Positions 1-5,675 of a stretch of 6,584 bases of DNA are shown here, in pieces (positions within the stretch are counted from its first letter, which is position 1; the number at the start of each line of letters is the position of its first letter). Location of the stretch: contig JBFGNS010000203.1 of the NCBI GenBank assembly GCA_041574955.1, positions 1-6,584 of the forward strand, read 5' to 3'. Origin of the DNA: CALZJC01 sp041574955 (GTDB lineage: Bacteria; Acidobacteriota; Thermoanaerobaculia; Multivoradales; JAHEKO01). The notes beneath the pieces are model-generated. The model saw only the letters and a list, made by a program, of their open reading frames with translations, did no database searches and was not told the origin of the DNA. The position numbers and the translations under genes were made by a program.

Positions 1-2852
1 CGGTACGGATCGCCGAAGTTGGAGTCGTAGAGCATGTGCCAGTCGACGTTGGACCAGCCGCTGTGCACCCGGTGGCGGGTCTTCGGGGTCAGGCAGTAGA
101 ACTGGAAGCCCTGCTGCCAGAGGAAGTTCTGCGTCTTCTTGACCTCGGCCCAGTGCAGCTTGACGTTGCGCACGGTGCGCTCGTCCCAGTGCCGGGCGGC
201 TGCCGGGATGCCGTAGTCGTCCGGCCTCACAAACGGGTTCGTGCTGACGATGACGTTCGGCAGGTAGGGAGTCGCCTCCGGGCCCTCGCGGTGGACGATG
301 AAGTTCTCGCCGTACTCGATCGCCTCCGGAATGTCGGAGTAGGCGTTGAGGCGGCCGGTGTCGGTGTGGAACGGCTCGCCGTCGTGGATCTGCTCGTAGA
401 ACGGGATCCGGGGGTAGGTGCGGAAGTTCATCAGGGCGCCGCCCGGCGGCCCGTACTTGCCGGCCATCAGCTCGTCCACCTTGAAGCCGCTGGTGGTCGT
501 CGAGCTGTCGAGCAGGCGCTGCAGGTAGACGTCGCGCCGGCCGTCGAGCTCGAAGCGGAACATCTGGCGGAAGCGGTCGTCGCCGGTCACCGCCGCCAGG
601 CCGCGGGCGATGCCGGTGAGGATCGCCAGATCGTCCTTGGAGTCGAAGACCGGGGGAATGCCGCCCTTCCAGACCTGGAGGAACGGGTTGGAGCAGCTGG
701 CGGTGACCTCCAGGTCCTCGAACTCGAGCCACGAGTTGGCCGGCAGGGCCAGGTCGGCATACTCGATCGAGGCCGTCATCTGGATGTCGAAGGAGACGAT
801 CATCTCGACCTTGGGATTGACGTTGCGGATCATCCCGTAGGCCCACTTGGCGTTGTTGATCAGGTTGACGTTGTTGAAGATGATCGCCTTGGTCGGCGTC
901 GGCATGTGGGTCGCGCCGGTGAAGCAGCGGCGCCCGTACTTCGGCGTCTCCACCACCAGCGCCTCGTCACCGTGGTTCCAGTAGGCGGGCTCCTCGTCCC
1001 TGGTGAAGGCGTGGGCGTGGATCTCGCTGCCCGCCGCTCGCGGGTCGAGGTTGAGATCGAACGGGTCCTCGGCCACCCAGCCCTTGAAGCCCGGTCCGGT
1101 CCACGGCGAGCCCTGGAACAACGCCGCCTTGTAGTTGCCGGCCCAGGTGTGGCAGCCGGCGCCCGGCTTGCCGATGTTGCCCGTGAGCATCAGCGGCAGG
1201 TAGGCGGCCCGGTTCATCTCGGTGGCGTGGAACCAGTGGTTGATCCCCTCGCCCTGGTGGATGGCTACCGGCTGGATGGTGGCGAGGTCGTGGATCAGCC
1301 GCTCGATCGCCGCCCGCGGCGCATGGGTGATGTCGCAGACCGTGTCCAGGTCGTAGTCGCGCAGATGGGTGGCATACAGCGACCACAGCGTCGAGCAGCG
1401 GACGCTCGAGCCGTCGGCCAGCCGCACCTCGAAGCTGCCCTCGAGGGCCGGCGCCACACCCCTGGCCGAGAGGGCACCGCCGATCTCGTCGCGGGTCACC
1501 GGGCTGGGTCCGCCGGACCTCTCGTCCCAGACCACGAAGTCGCCGAGCCGCAGGTGCTGCTCGGCGGTCAGGCCCTGGACGCGCACCGAGGGACCGTCCG
1601 GGGCGAGGCTCGAGCGGTAGTCCGGAAAGACCTCGTGCGCCCGCAGCCGCTTCAGGTTGTCGTGGCGAACGAGTAGCGGGAAGTCGGTGAAGCCGCGCAC
1701 GAACTCGGCGTCGTAGAGGCCGCGCTCCATCATCTCGCGGGTGATCCCCAGCCACAGCGCGGCGTCGGTCGCCGGCCGGATCGGGATCCAGTAGTCGGCC
1801 TTGGTCGAGGGCGGCCCGTACTCCGGCGCGATGACGACGATCGTCCCGCCGCGCTCCATGCACTCGATGAACCAGTGAGAGTCGGTGAGCTTGTTCTCCA
1901 CCAGGTTCTTGCCGTCCATGATGATCAGCTTCGAGTAGCGCAGGTCGTTGAAGTCGCAGTCCGAGGCCTGCAGCCCGTGCACCCAGGGGTGGCCCGGCGC
2001 CTGGTCGCCGTGCCAGGTGTAGTTCGACCACGTACGGCCGGCCCGCGCCTCGTCCGCGCCGACTCTGCGCACCTGCGCGTCCAGCAGCGCCAGCGAGTTG
2101 CACAGACGGTACATGCCGTACTTGCCCAGCACGCCCAGCAGCCCCATGCCGCCCCGCATCTTGATGGTGCGGGTGCCGGCGCCGCCCATTGCCTCGACCA
2201 TCTCGGGCTGGTAGCCCTCGGCCAGCAGTCGCTGCTTCCCCTCCTCACCGCTGTAGCGGCGGGCGATCGCCTCCATCGCCTGGGCGATCTTGAGGAAGGC
2301 CTCCTCCCAGTCGATCTGGACGAACTCGTCGTCGCCGCGGCGGTCGAAGAAGTACTGGTGCCGGCGCTCCGGCGTCAGCTCCGGGAAGCCGGCGTCGGCC
2401 CACGCCTTCCAGCCGCGCCTGACGATCGGGTGGCGCAACCGGTAGGGACCGTAGATGACCCGGTGGAAGGTGTAGCCCTTGGCGCACTGGCGCGGATTCC
2501 AGTTGGCGGTCGCCTTGTTGCCGTACAGGTCGGCGTAGTCCTGGTAGTCGTAGGTCGAGCCGCTGCGCACCACGATGCCGTTGCGCACGTAGGCGCGCAC
2601 GCGGCAGGCGTGGGTGTCGTTGGGAGAGCACACCCAATCGAAGGTCCGGTCGTAGCGGTACTGGTCGTGGTAGATCCTCTCCCAGTCCCGCGCCACGCTG
2701 CGCAGCAGCGGGTTGCCGTCCGGCTCGGCCGGCTCGAGCAGGGTGCAGGCGTGCTGCAGACCCAGCAGCGTGGCTCCCCCGACGCCACCCAGGAACTTGA
2801 GGAACAGGCGACGGTCGAGAGTGCCGGGGAGCGGAGCCTGGTGCTGGGTCAT
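1..2852 (-). CDS. NxrA/NarG-like molybdopterin oxidoreductase alpha subunit, 3' end beyond window
   Basis: Catalytic subunit of a type II DMSO-reductase-family enzyme, probably interconverting nitrate and nitrite outside the cytoplasm. The frame is open for 950 codons from ATG at 2852 to the window edge; NxrA-type proteins are about 1,150 residues, so the C-terminus is missing. Residues 13-19 (DRRLFLK) followed by a glycine-rich hydrophobic stretch form a twin-arginine signal, so the folded cofactor-loaded protein is exported. An FS0 iron-sulfur site is visible as Cys75, Asp79, Cys83 and Cys123 (CSPNDTHAC, then RQCAKG). Asp283 in WHGDQAPGHP aligns with the molybdenum-ligating Asp of NarG. Segments such as GEGINHWFHATEMNRAAYLP, LLTGNIGKPGAGCHTWAGNY-like text and RHRVHSGWSNVDWHMLYDS match my memory of Nitrospira-type NxrA much better than membrane NarG, EbdA or SerA. 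The gene follows the cytochrome gene after 27 bp, in one operon. Direction of catalysis and exact substrate cannot be read from the sequence; selenate, chlorate or related oxyanions remain possible. Confidence 0.88.
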   Translation of the reverse strand, partial: MTQHQAPLPGTLDRRLFLKFLGGVGGATLLGLQHACTLLEPAEPDGNPLLRSVARDWERIYHDQYRYDRTFDWVCSPNDTHACRVRAYVRNGIVVRSGSTYDYQDYADLYGNKATANWNPRQCAKGYTFHRVIYGPYRLRHPIVRRGWKAWADAGFPELTPERRHQYFFDRRGDDEFVQIDWEEAFLKIAQAMEAIARRYSGEEGKQRLLAEGYQPEMVEAMGGAGTRTIKMRGGMGLLGVLGKYGMYRLCNSLALLDAQVRRVGADEARAGRTWSNYTWHGDQAPGHPWVHGLQASDCDFNDLRYSKLIIMDGKNLVENKLTDSHWFIECMERGGTIVVIAPEYGPPSTKADYWIPIRPATDAALWLGITREMMERGLYDAEFVRGFTDFPLLVRHDNLKRLRAHEVFPDYRSSLAPDGPSVRVQGLTAEQHLRLGDFVVWDERSGGPSPVTRDEIGGALSARGVAPALEGSFEVRLADGSSVRCSTLWSLYATHLRDYDLDTVCDITHAPRAAIERLIHDLATIQPVAIHQGEGINHWFHATEMNRAAYLPLMLTGNIGKPGAGCHTWAGNYKAALFQGSPWTGPGFKGWVAEDPFDLNLDPRAAGSEIHAHAFTRDEEPAYWNHGDEALVVETPKYGRRCFTGATHMPTPTKAIIFNNVNLINNAKWAYGMIRNVNPKVEMIVSFDIQMTASIEYADLALPANSWLEFEDLEVTASCSNPFLQVWKGGIPPVFDSKDDLAILTGIARGLAAVTGDDRFRQMFRFELDGRRDVYLQRLLDSSTTTSGFKVDELMAGKYGPPGGALMNFRTYPRIPFYEQIHDGEPFHTDTGRLNAYSDIPEAIEYGENFIVHREGPEATPYLPNVIVSTNPFVRPDDYGIPAAARHWDERTVRNVKLHWAEVKKTQNFLWQQGFQFYCLTPKTRHRVHSGWSNVDWHMLYDSNFGDPY

Positions 2853-2857
2853 CGCTT

Positions 2858-2862
2858 CCTCC
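2858..2862 (-). promoter_or_regulatory. Shine-Dalgarno of the molybdoenzyme gene
   Basis: GGAGG lies 5 bases upstream of the ATG at 2852, inside the 27-bp gap after the cytochrome stop codon. This strong site fixes the start and keeps the whole Tat signal within the protein. No promoter or terminator is seen in the gap, so the two genes are probably co-transcribed. Confidence 0.75.
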
Positions 2863-2879
2863 CGCCGAGCTGACGGCCC

Positions 2880-4574
2880 TCAGCGGGCCAGCGCCAGCTC
2901 CTGCCAGATGGTCACCGACTTCTTGCCGTCGCGGTCGCCCGCGCTGCCGTCCCAGACCGCGAACGCCACCGTCACCTCGCCGCCGGGCCGCAGCGAGCGG
3001 GCGCCACGGCCGGCGCCCGCCAGGGCGCGGCGGAAGATCACCCGGTACGAGCCGGTCGAGTAGACACCGGTCGAGCTCACCGCCGAGTCGGCTACCGGCC
3101 GGGCGCGCAGGGTGCCGAATCCCTGTGCCGTCAGGTCTTCGACCGAGCGCCCGCTGGCGGGATCGGAGACCACGTTGCCCGCCCCCCAGCCGGTGACGAA
3201 GGTGGGATCGGAGTCGAGGGTCAGGGCGTGCCGGGACGGCTGCTCGAGGGGCGAGCGCAGGAAGTTGGGATAGGAGTCGATGCCGAGGTTGGGGTAGATC
3301 TTGTCGAGATCCTGAAAGGCAGGCTCGAGGTCGGCCTGGCGCTCCGATTTCCACATCCAGATGTTCACCCTGGAGCCGGCCTGCCCCATGGCGAAGAACG
3401 GCGGCTCGCGCTCGAGCGCGAACTGCACCGCCGCCGCGTCACGGAAGTCCTGCGGCCGGATTGCCGTGTGGTCGTAGGTGGCGTCCGCCCAAACCAGCAG
3501 CAGCGCCAGCTCTTCGCCGTCGTGGACCGCCTTGACGGTCAGCTCCTCCGGGCGGTTGCCGCGCCACCAGAGCGGCATCAGGTGGAGCGCGACGGCCGGT
3601 ACCGAGCGCCAGATCCCCGAGTCCGGGTGCTCGGGCAGCTTCTCGACGCGCTCGGCCAGCAACCGGAAGCGCTTCATCTCGGCCCGCTGCCGCTGCTGCG
3701 GGCTCGACATCGCCAGCACGTAGCGGGTCAGGTGCCAGCCGTCCTCACCGTGCAGATAGGGGCTCGACGGCATCGGCGAGCCCGGCAGACCGGCGACGAT
3801 CCGCCGGTAGACCTGGTCGGGCTCGGGCAGGCCCTTGAAGACGCCGGCGGTGAGATCCCGCGGGCGCGTCGGTCGGCCCTCCGAGTCGACCTGCTGCTGC
3901 TGGCCGTCGCCCTTGCCGGTGGCGCCGTGGCAGGCGGCGCAGCCTTTGGCGAACAGCTCCTCGGCGCGGTCGCGACCGGCCGTGGTCTCCGGCGGCGGCG
4001 TACCGGCGAGGATCACCCCCTTGCCCGTGCCCCACTGCTTCTCCGGCTCGGCCGAGTCGGGGATCTCGAAGCTCCGCTCGGAGAAGCCCTTCAGGTAGTG
4101 CACCAGGCCCCACCGGGTTGCTTCGGGCAGATGCGCCCACGACGGCATGGCGGACCCCGGCATGCCGCGCGAGATGGTGCGGAACAGGTCCTCGTCGGTG
4201 GGCACGCCCTCCCAGGTCGAGACCAGCCGGTACTGGCCGCGGGTGAGGTCGCGCGGCCGCGGAAACAGCAGGTACGCCGCCTCGCCCCGGCCGTCGCCGG
4301 CGGCGCCGTGGCAGGCGGCGCAGTGCTTGGCGAACGCCCGCTCGCCCTCGGCCAGGAGCACCGGCGATGCCGCCATCACGCGGGTCGGCTCGACGCCGTC
4401 GGCGACGGCCGAGCCGTCGCCGACGGCGGAGCGCACGACACAGCCGGCGAGCGTGGCTGCCACGATCGCCAACCAGATCGCGCCGCACCGGAGCGCGGCG
4501 CCCCGGGCCAGGGTAGAGCGATGACCTTCGGGCGGGCACCGTACGGTGCCGGGCCGGCGTCTCGATGCCGTCAT
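2880..4574 (-). CDS. Diheme cytochrome c fused to EB_dh-type heme b domain, lipoprotein (gamma subunit)
   Basis: A 564-residue electron-transfer subunit for the molybdoenzyme encoded next. Residues 28-45 form a hydrophobic signal ending in the lipobox LAGC (Cys45), so it should be a lipid-anchored exported protein. Two cytochrome c domains follow: CAACH at 85-89 with candidate axial Met143 (GSAMPSW; Met138 is an alternative), and CAACH at 212-216 with candidate Met268 (GSPMPSS). Both carry an RPRDLT motif after the heme site, which suggests domain duplication. Residues about 318-564 match the ethylbenzene dehydrogenase gamma heme-binding domain: WADATYDHT, DAAAVQFALE, FFAMG, VNIWMWK, FAVWDG, KKSVTIW. 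That family ligates heme b by Met and Lys; Met396 and Lys551 or Lys552 are the candidates. Three hemes on one anchored chain would wire the Mo/Fe-S subunits to an outside carrier or the membrane chain. In most relatives the gamma subunit and cytochrome c are separate proteins. The ATG at 4574 has a good Shine-Dalgarno; a shorter start is possible because the signal's N-region is long. Confidence 0.9.
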   Translation of the reverse strand: MTASRRRPGTVRCPPEGHRSTLARGAALRCGAIWLAIVAATLAGCVVRSAVGDGSAVADGVEPTRVMAASPVLLAEGERAFAKHCAACHGAAGDGRGEAAYLLFPRPRDLTRGQYRLVSTWEGVPTDEDLFRTISRGMPGSAMPSWAHLPEATRWGLVHYLKGFSERSFEIPDSAEPEKQWGTGKGVILAGTPPPETTAGRDRAEELFAKGCAACHGATGKGDGQQQQVDSEGRPTRPRDLTAGVFKGLPEPDQVYRRIVAGLPGSPMPSSPYLHGEDGWHLTRYVLAMSSPQQRQRAEMKRFRLLAERVEKLPEHPDSGIWRSVPAVALHLMPLWWRGNRPEELTVKAVHDGEELALLLVWADATYDHTAIRPQDFRDAAAVQFALEREPPFFAMGQAGSRVNIWMWKSERQADLEPAFQDLDKIYPNLGIDSYPNFLRSPLEQPSRHALTLDSDPTFVTGWGAGNVVSDPASGRSVEDLTAQGFGTLRARPVADSAVSSTGVYSTGSYRVIFRRALAGAGRGARSLRPGGEVTVAFAVWDGSAGDRDGKKSVTIWQELALAR

Positions 4575-4584
4575 GGCGGCCGCT

Positions 4585-4589
4585 CCTCC
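4585..4589 (-). promoter_or_regulatory. Shine-Dalgarno of the cytochrome/gamma gene
   Basis: GGAGG lies 10 bases upstream of the ATG at 4574. It supports that start even though it gives an unusually long, arginine-rich segment (about 27 residues) before the hydrophobic core of the lipoprotein signal. Confidence 0.6.
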
Positions 4590-4644
4590 GTGGCTGGTCG
4601 AATCGTGATCCGAGCCAGCGTAACGGCCTCCTCGCGCTTCCCTA

Positions 4645-4660
4645 TATGATCTGGATCATA
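4645..4660. promoter_or_regulatory. FNR/DNR-type operator palindrome
   Basis: TATGATC-TG-GATCATA is a perfect inverted repeat with 7-base arms and a 2-base centre. It contains TGAT-N4-ATCA, the core of the FNR/DNR/NNR site (consensus TTGAT-N4-ATCAA), differing only at the outer T/A pair. It is AT-rich in very GC-rich surroundings and sits beside a CRP/FNR-family gene whose recognition helix keeps the Glu and Arg used by this family. Likely bound by that regulator to control the cytochrome-molybdoenzyme operon and perhaps its own gene. Confidence 0.75.
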
Positions 4661-4743
4661 CGGACCCGCCTCGCCCTACACGCCCGCCCGGCGATCGCTG
4701 CATCTGTCACCTGCGCGCGGCCGGCTGGCGGGCCGGACTTCCG

Positions 4744-5430
4744 GTGACCGACTCGACAATCGATACGCTGCGCCGGCTGCCGCTGTTCCGGCGCCTGTCG
4801 GAGGGCGACCGAGCCAGCCTGGCCGACGTCGCAGAGCTGGTCGCTTTCGTGCGCGGCCAGCCGATCTTCACCGAAGGCGACCCGTCGCGGGATTTGTTCA
4901 TCCTGGTCAGCGGCCGCGCCAAGGTAGTCAAGGCGATGCCGGAAGGTCGCGACATGATCCTCGAGCTGTTCGGCCCGGGCGATGCCGTCGGCGCGGTGGC
5001 GGTCTACGAGGAGATTCCCTATCCCGCCAGCGCGGTGGCGCTCGAGCCGATCTCGTGCTTGCGTATCGCCCGCACCGATTTCTTTCGGCTGCTCGAAACC
5101 CGGCCGACCCTGGCGCGCGGCATCCTCACCGCCCTGACCCATCGGCTGGTGGCGCTCACCAACCGCCTGGTGGACCGCAACGGCAGGGTCGAGTCCCGCC
5201 TCGCCCGGCTGTTCCTCAAGCTGGCCGGCGACCTCGGCGCCCGGACCGACGAGGGCCTCCACATCCCCCTTGCCCTCACCCGTCAGGAGCTGGCCGACCT
5301 CACCGGCACCACGGTCGAGACCTCGATACGCATCATGAGCCGCTGGGGCCGGGAGGGCCCGGTGCAGAGCACCGAAGGCGGCTTCCTGATCACCGACCGG
5401 CGAGCGCTCGAGACCCTGTCGCTCGGCTAG
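4744..5430 (+). CDS. CRP/FNR-family transcriptional regulator
   Basis: A 228-residue regulator of the usual family length. Residues about 12-125 form the cyclic-nucleotide-binding-type beta-roll (LPLFRRLSEGDR, FTEGDPSRDLFILVSGRAKV, FGPGDAVG). A dimerisation helix runs to about 160. The C-terminal winged helix-turn-helix has LTRQELADLTGTTVETSIRI at 178-197; Glu192 and Arg196 correspond to the Glu and Arg of FNR/CRP that read the operator. The only cysteine is Cys105, so there is no FNR-type [4Fe-4S] cluster. The Glu and Arg-Ser that bind cAMP in CRP are replaced (GAVAVYE and PYPASA). This profile fits DNR/NNR-like sensors or another ligand, which is inference. The start is GTG at 4744 with a weak Shine-Dalgarno; the N-terminus begins where the family normally does, and no earlier ATG/GTG was seen in frame in the 50 bases checked upstream. 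It is divergent from the respiratory operon and is probably its regulator. Confidence 0.92.
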   Translation: MTDSTIDTLRRLPLFRRLSEGDRASLADVAELVAFVRGQPIFTEGDPSRDLFILVSGRAKVVKAMPEGRDMILELFGPGDAVGAVAVYEEIPYPASAVALEPISCLRIARTDFFRLLETRPTLARGILTALTHRLVALTNRLVDRNGRVESRLARLFLKLAGDLGARTDEGLHIPLALTRQELADLTGTTVETSIRIMSRWGREGPVQSTEGGFLITDRRALETLSLG

Positions 5431-5491
5431 CCTGGCCAGTCCGCTCGGCGCCCGCCCGCCCCGGGACGTGGCCGGCGGAGCGGCCCCGGCG

Positions 5492-5675
5492 CTAGCCTGC
5501 CCTTCTCACCGCTCGTCGTAGCGAAGCGCCGTAGCTGCTTGCGGATACAAGGCTTGCGAGAGAGGTCACCGCAGGCGTGCTCGAAGCACGCCGATCATGA
5601 CCGACAGGGGCGTAACGCAGTAGATTCGAGGAGATACGGCGCGGCAGCCGGCGATTGGTGAGAAGGGCAGGCTAG
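5492..5675. repeat. 184-bp concentric imperfect palindrome (MITE-like element or long-hairpin RNA)
   Basis: The ends, 5492-5510 and 5657-5675, are a perfect 19-bp inverted repeat (CTAGCCTGCCCTTCTCACC and its complement). Inside, further segments pair around the same centre: 5513-5518 with 5649-5654, 5526-5533 with 5635-5642 (perfect 8 bp), 5542-5548 with 5620-5628, 5552-5558 with 5611-5618, 5564-5568 with 5598-5602, and a perfect central hairpin 5574-5581/5585-5592 with loop CGA. By hand count about 66 pairs form, covering roughly 70% of the element, and every helix is centred at 5583-5585. It has no credible ORF. TA or CTAG flanks both ends, which would suit a MITE whose transposase duplicates TA or CTAG, but the palindromic ends make this unprovable here. 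A structured RNA in the 3' region of the regulator gene is the other reading. No known family was recognised. Confidence 0.8.

Larger units (their letters stand above)
4575..4743. promoter_or_regulatory. Divergent promoter region between cytochrome operon and CRP/FNR regulator
   Basis: These 169 bp separate two genes that point away from each other, so both promoters should lie here. The only outstanding signal is the palindrome at 4645-4660. Its centre is about 78 bp upstream of the cytochrome ATG and about 92 bp upstream of the regulator GTG. If it acts as a class II activator site (centre at -41.5), the minus-strand transcript would begin near 4611, leaving a leader of about 37 bases with a Shine-Dalgarno in it. 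That geometry is plausible, but no strong -10 hexamer is visible on either strand. The regulator start is preceded only by a weak GGA at 4735-4737. Confidence 0.6.

Noticed and set aside
36..1676. Long plus-strand open frame (546 codons) opposite the molybdoenzyme gene
   Set aside because: It is antisense to a clearly recognisable protein. Its translation is rich in Val, Arg, Ala and Gly without motifs, as expected for the complement of GC-rich codons. The same applies to the frames at 1875-2873 and 3228-4649 (plus) and 967-2103 and 2245-3354 (minus).
4691..4698. GCGATCGC palindrome in the divergent promoter region
   Set aside because: A single 8-bp GC-rich palindrome is expected by chance here, does not match the family's operator, and is not repeated nearby.
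5441..5483. GC-rich hairpin (CCGCTC at 5441-5446 with GAGCGG at 5478-5483) as an intrinsic terminator of the regulator gene
   Set aside because: The inner part pairs poorly and no T tract follows. Such pairings are common in sequence of this GC content.
5492..5675. Retron msr/msd, with the 19-bp repeats as a1/a2
   Set aside because: Length and outer repeats would fit, but the interior pairs concentrically rather than as separate msr and msd hairpins, and no reverse transcriptase gene is adjacent in the window.
5492..5675. 6S RNA, because of the 184-nt length and long hairpin
   Set aside because: There is no large central bubble. The centre is a tight 8-bp hairpin with a 3-base loop, and the perfect 19-bp ends are more like inverted repeats of an element.
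5492..5675. Integron attC site
   Set aside because: The ends lack the RYYYAAC and GTTRRRY core sites, and no integrase or cassette array is present.
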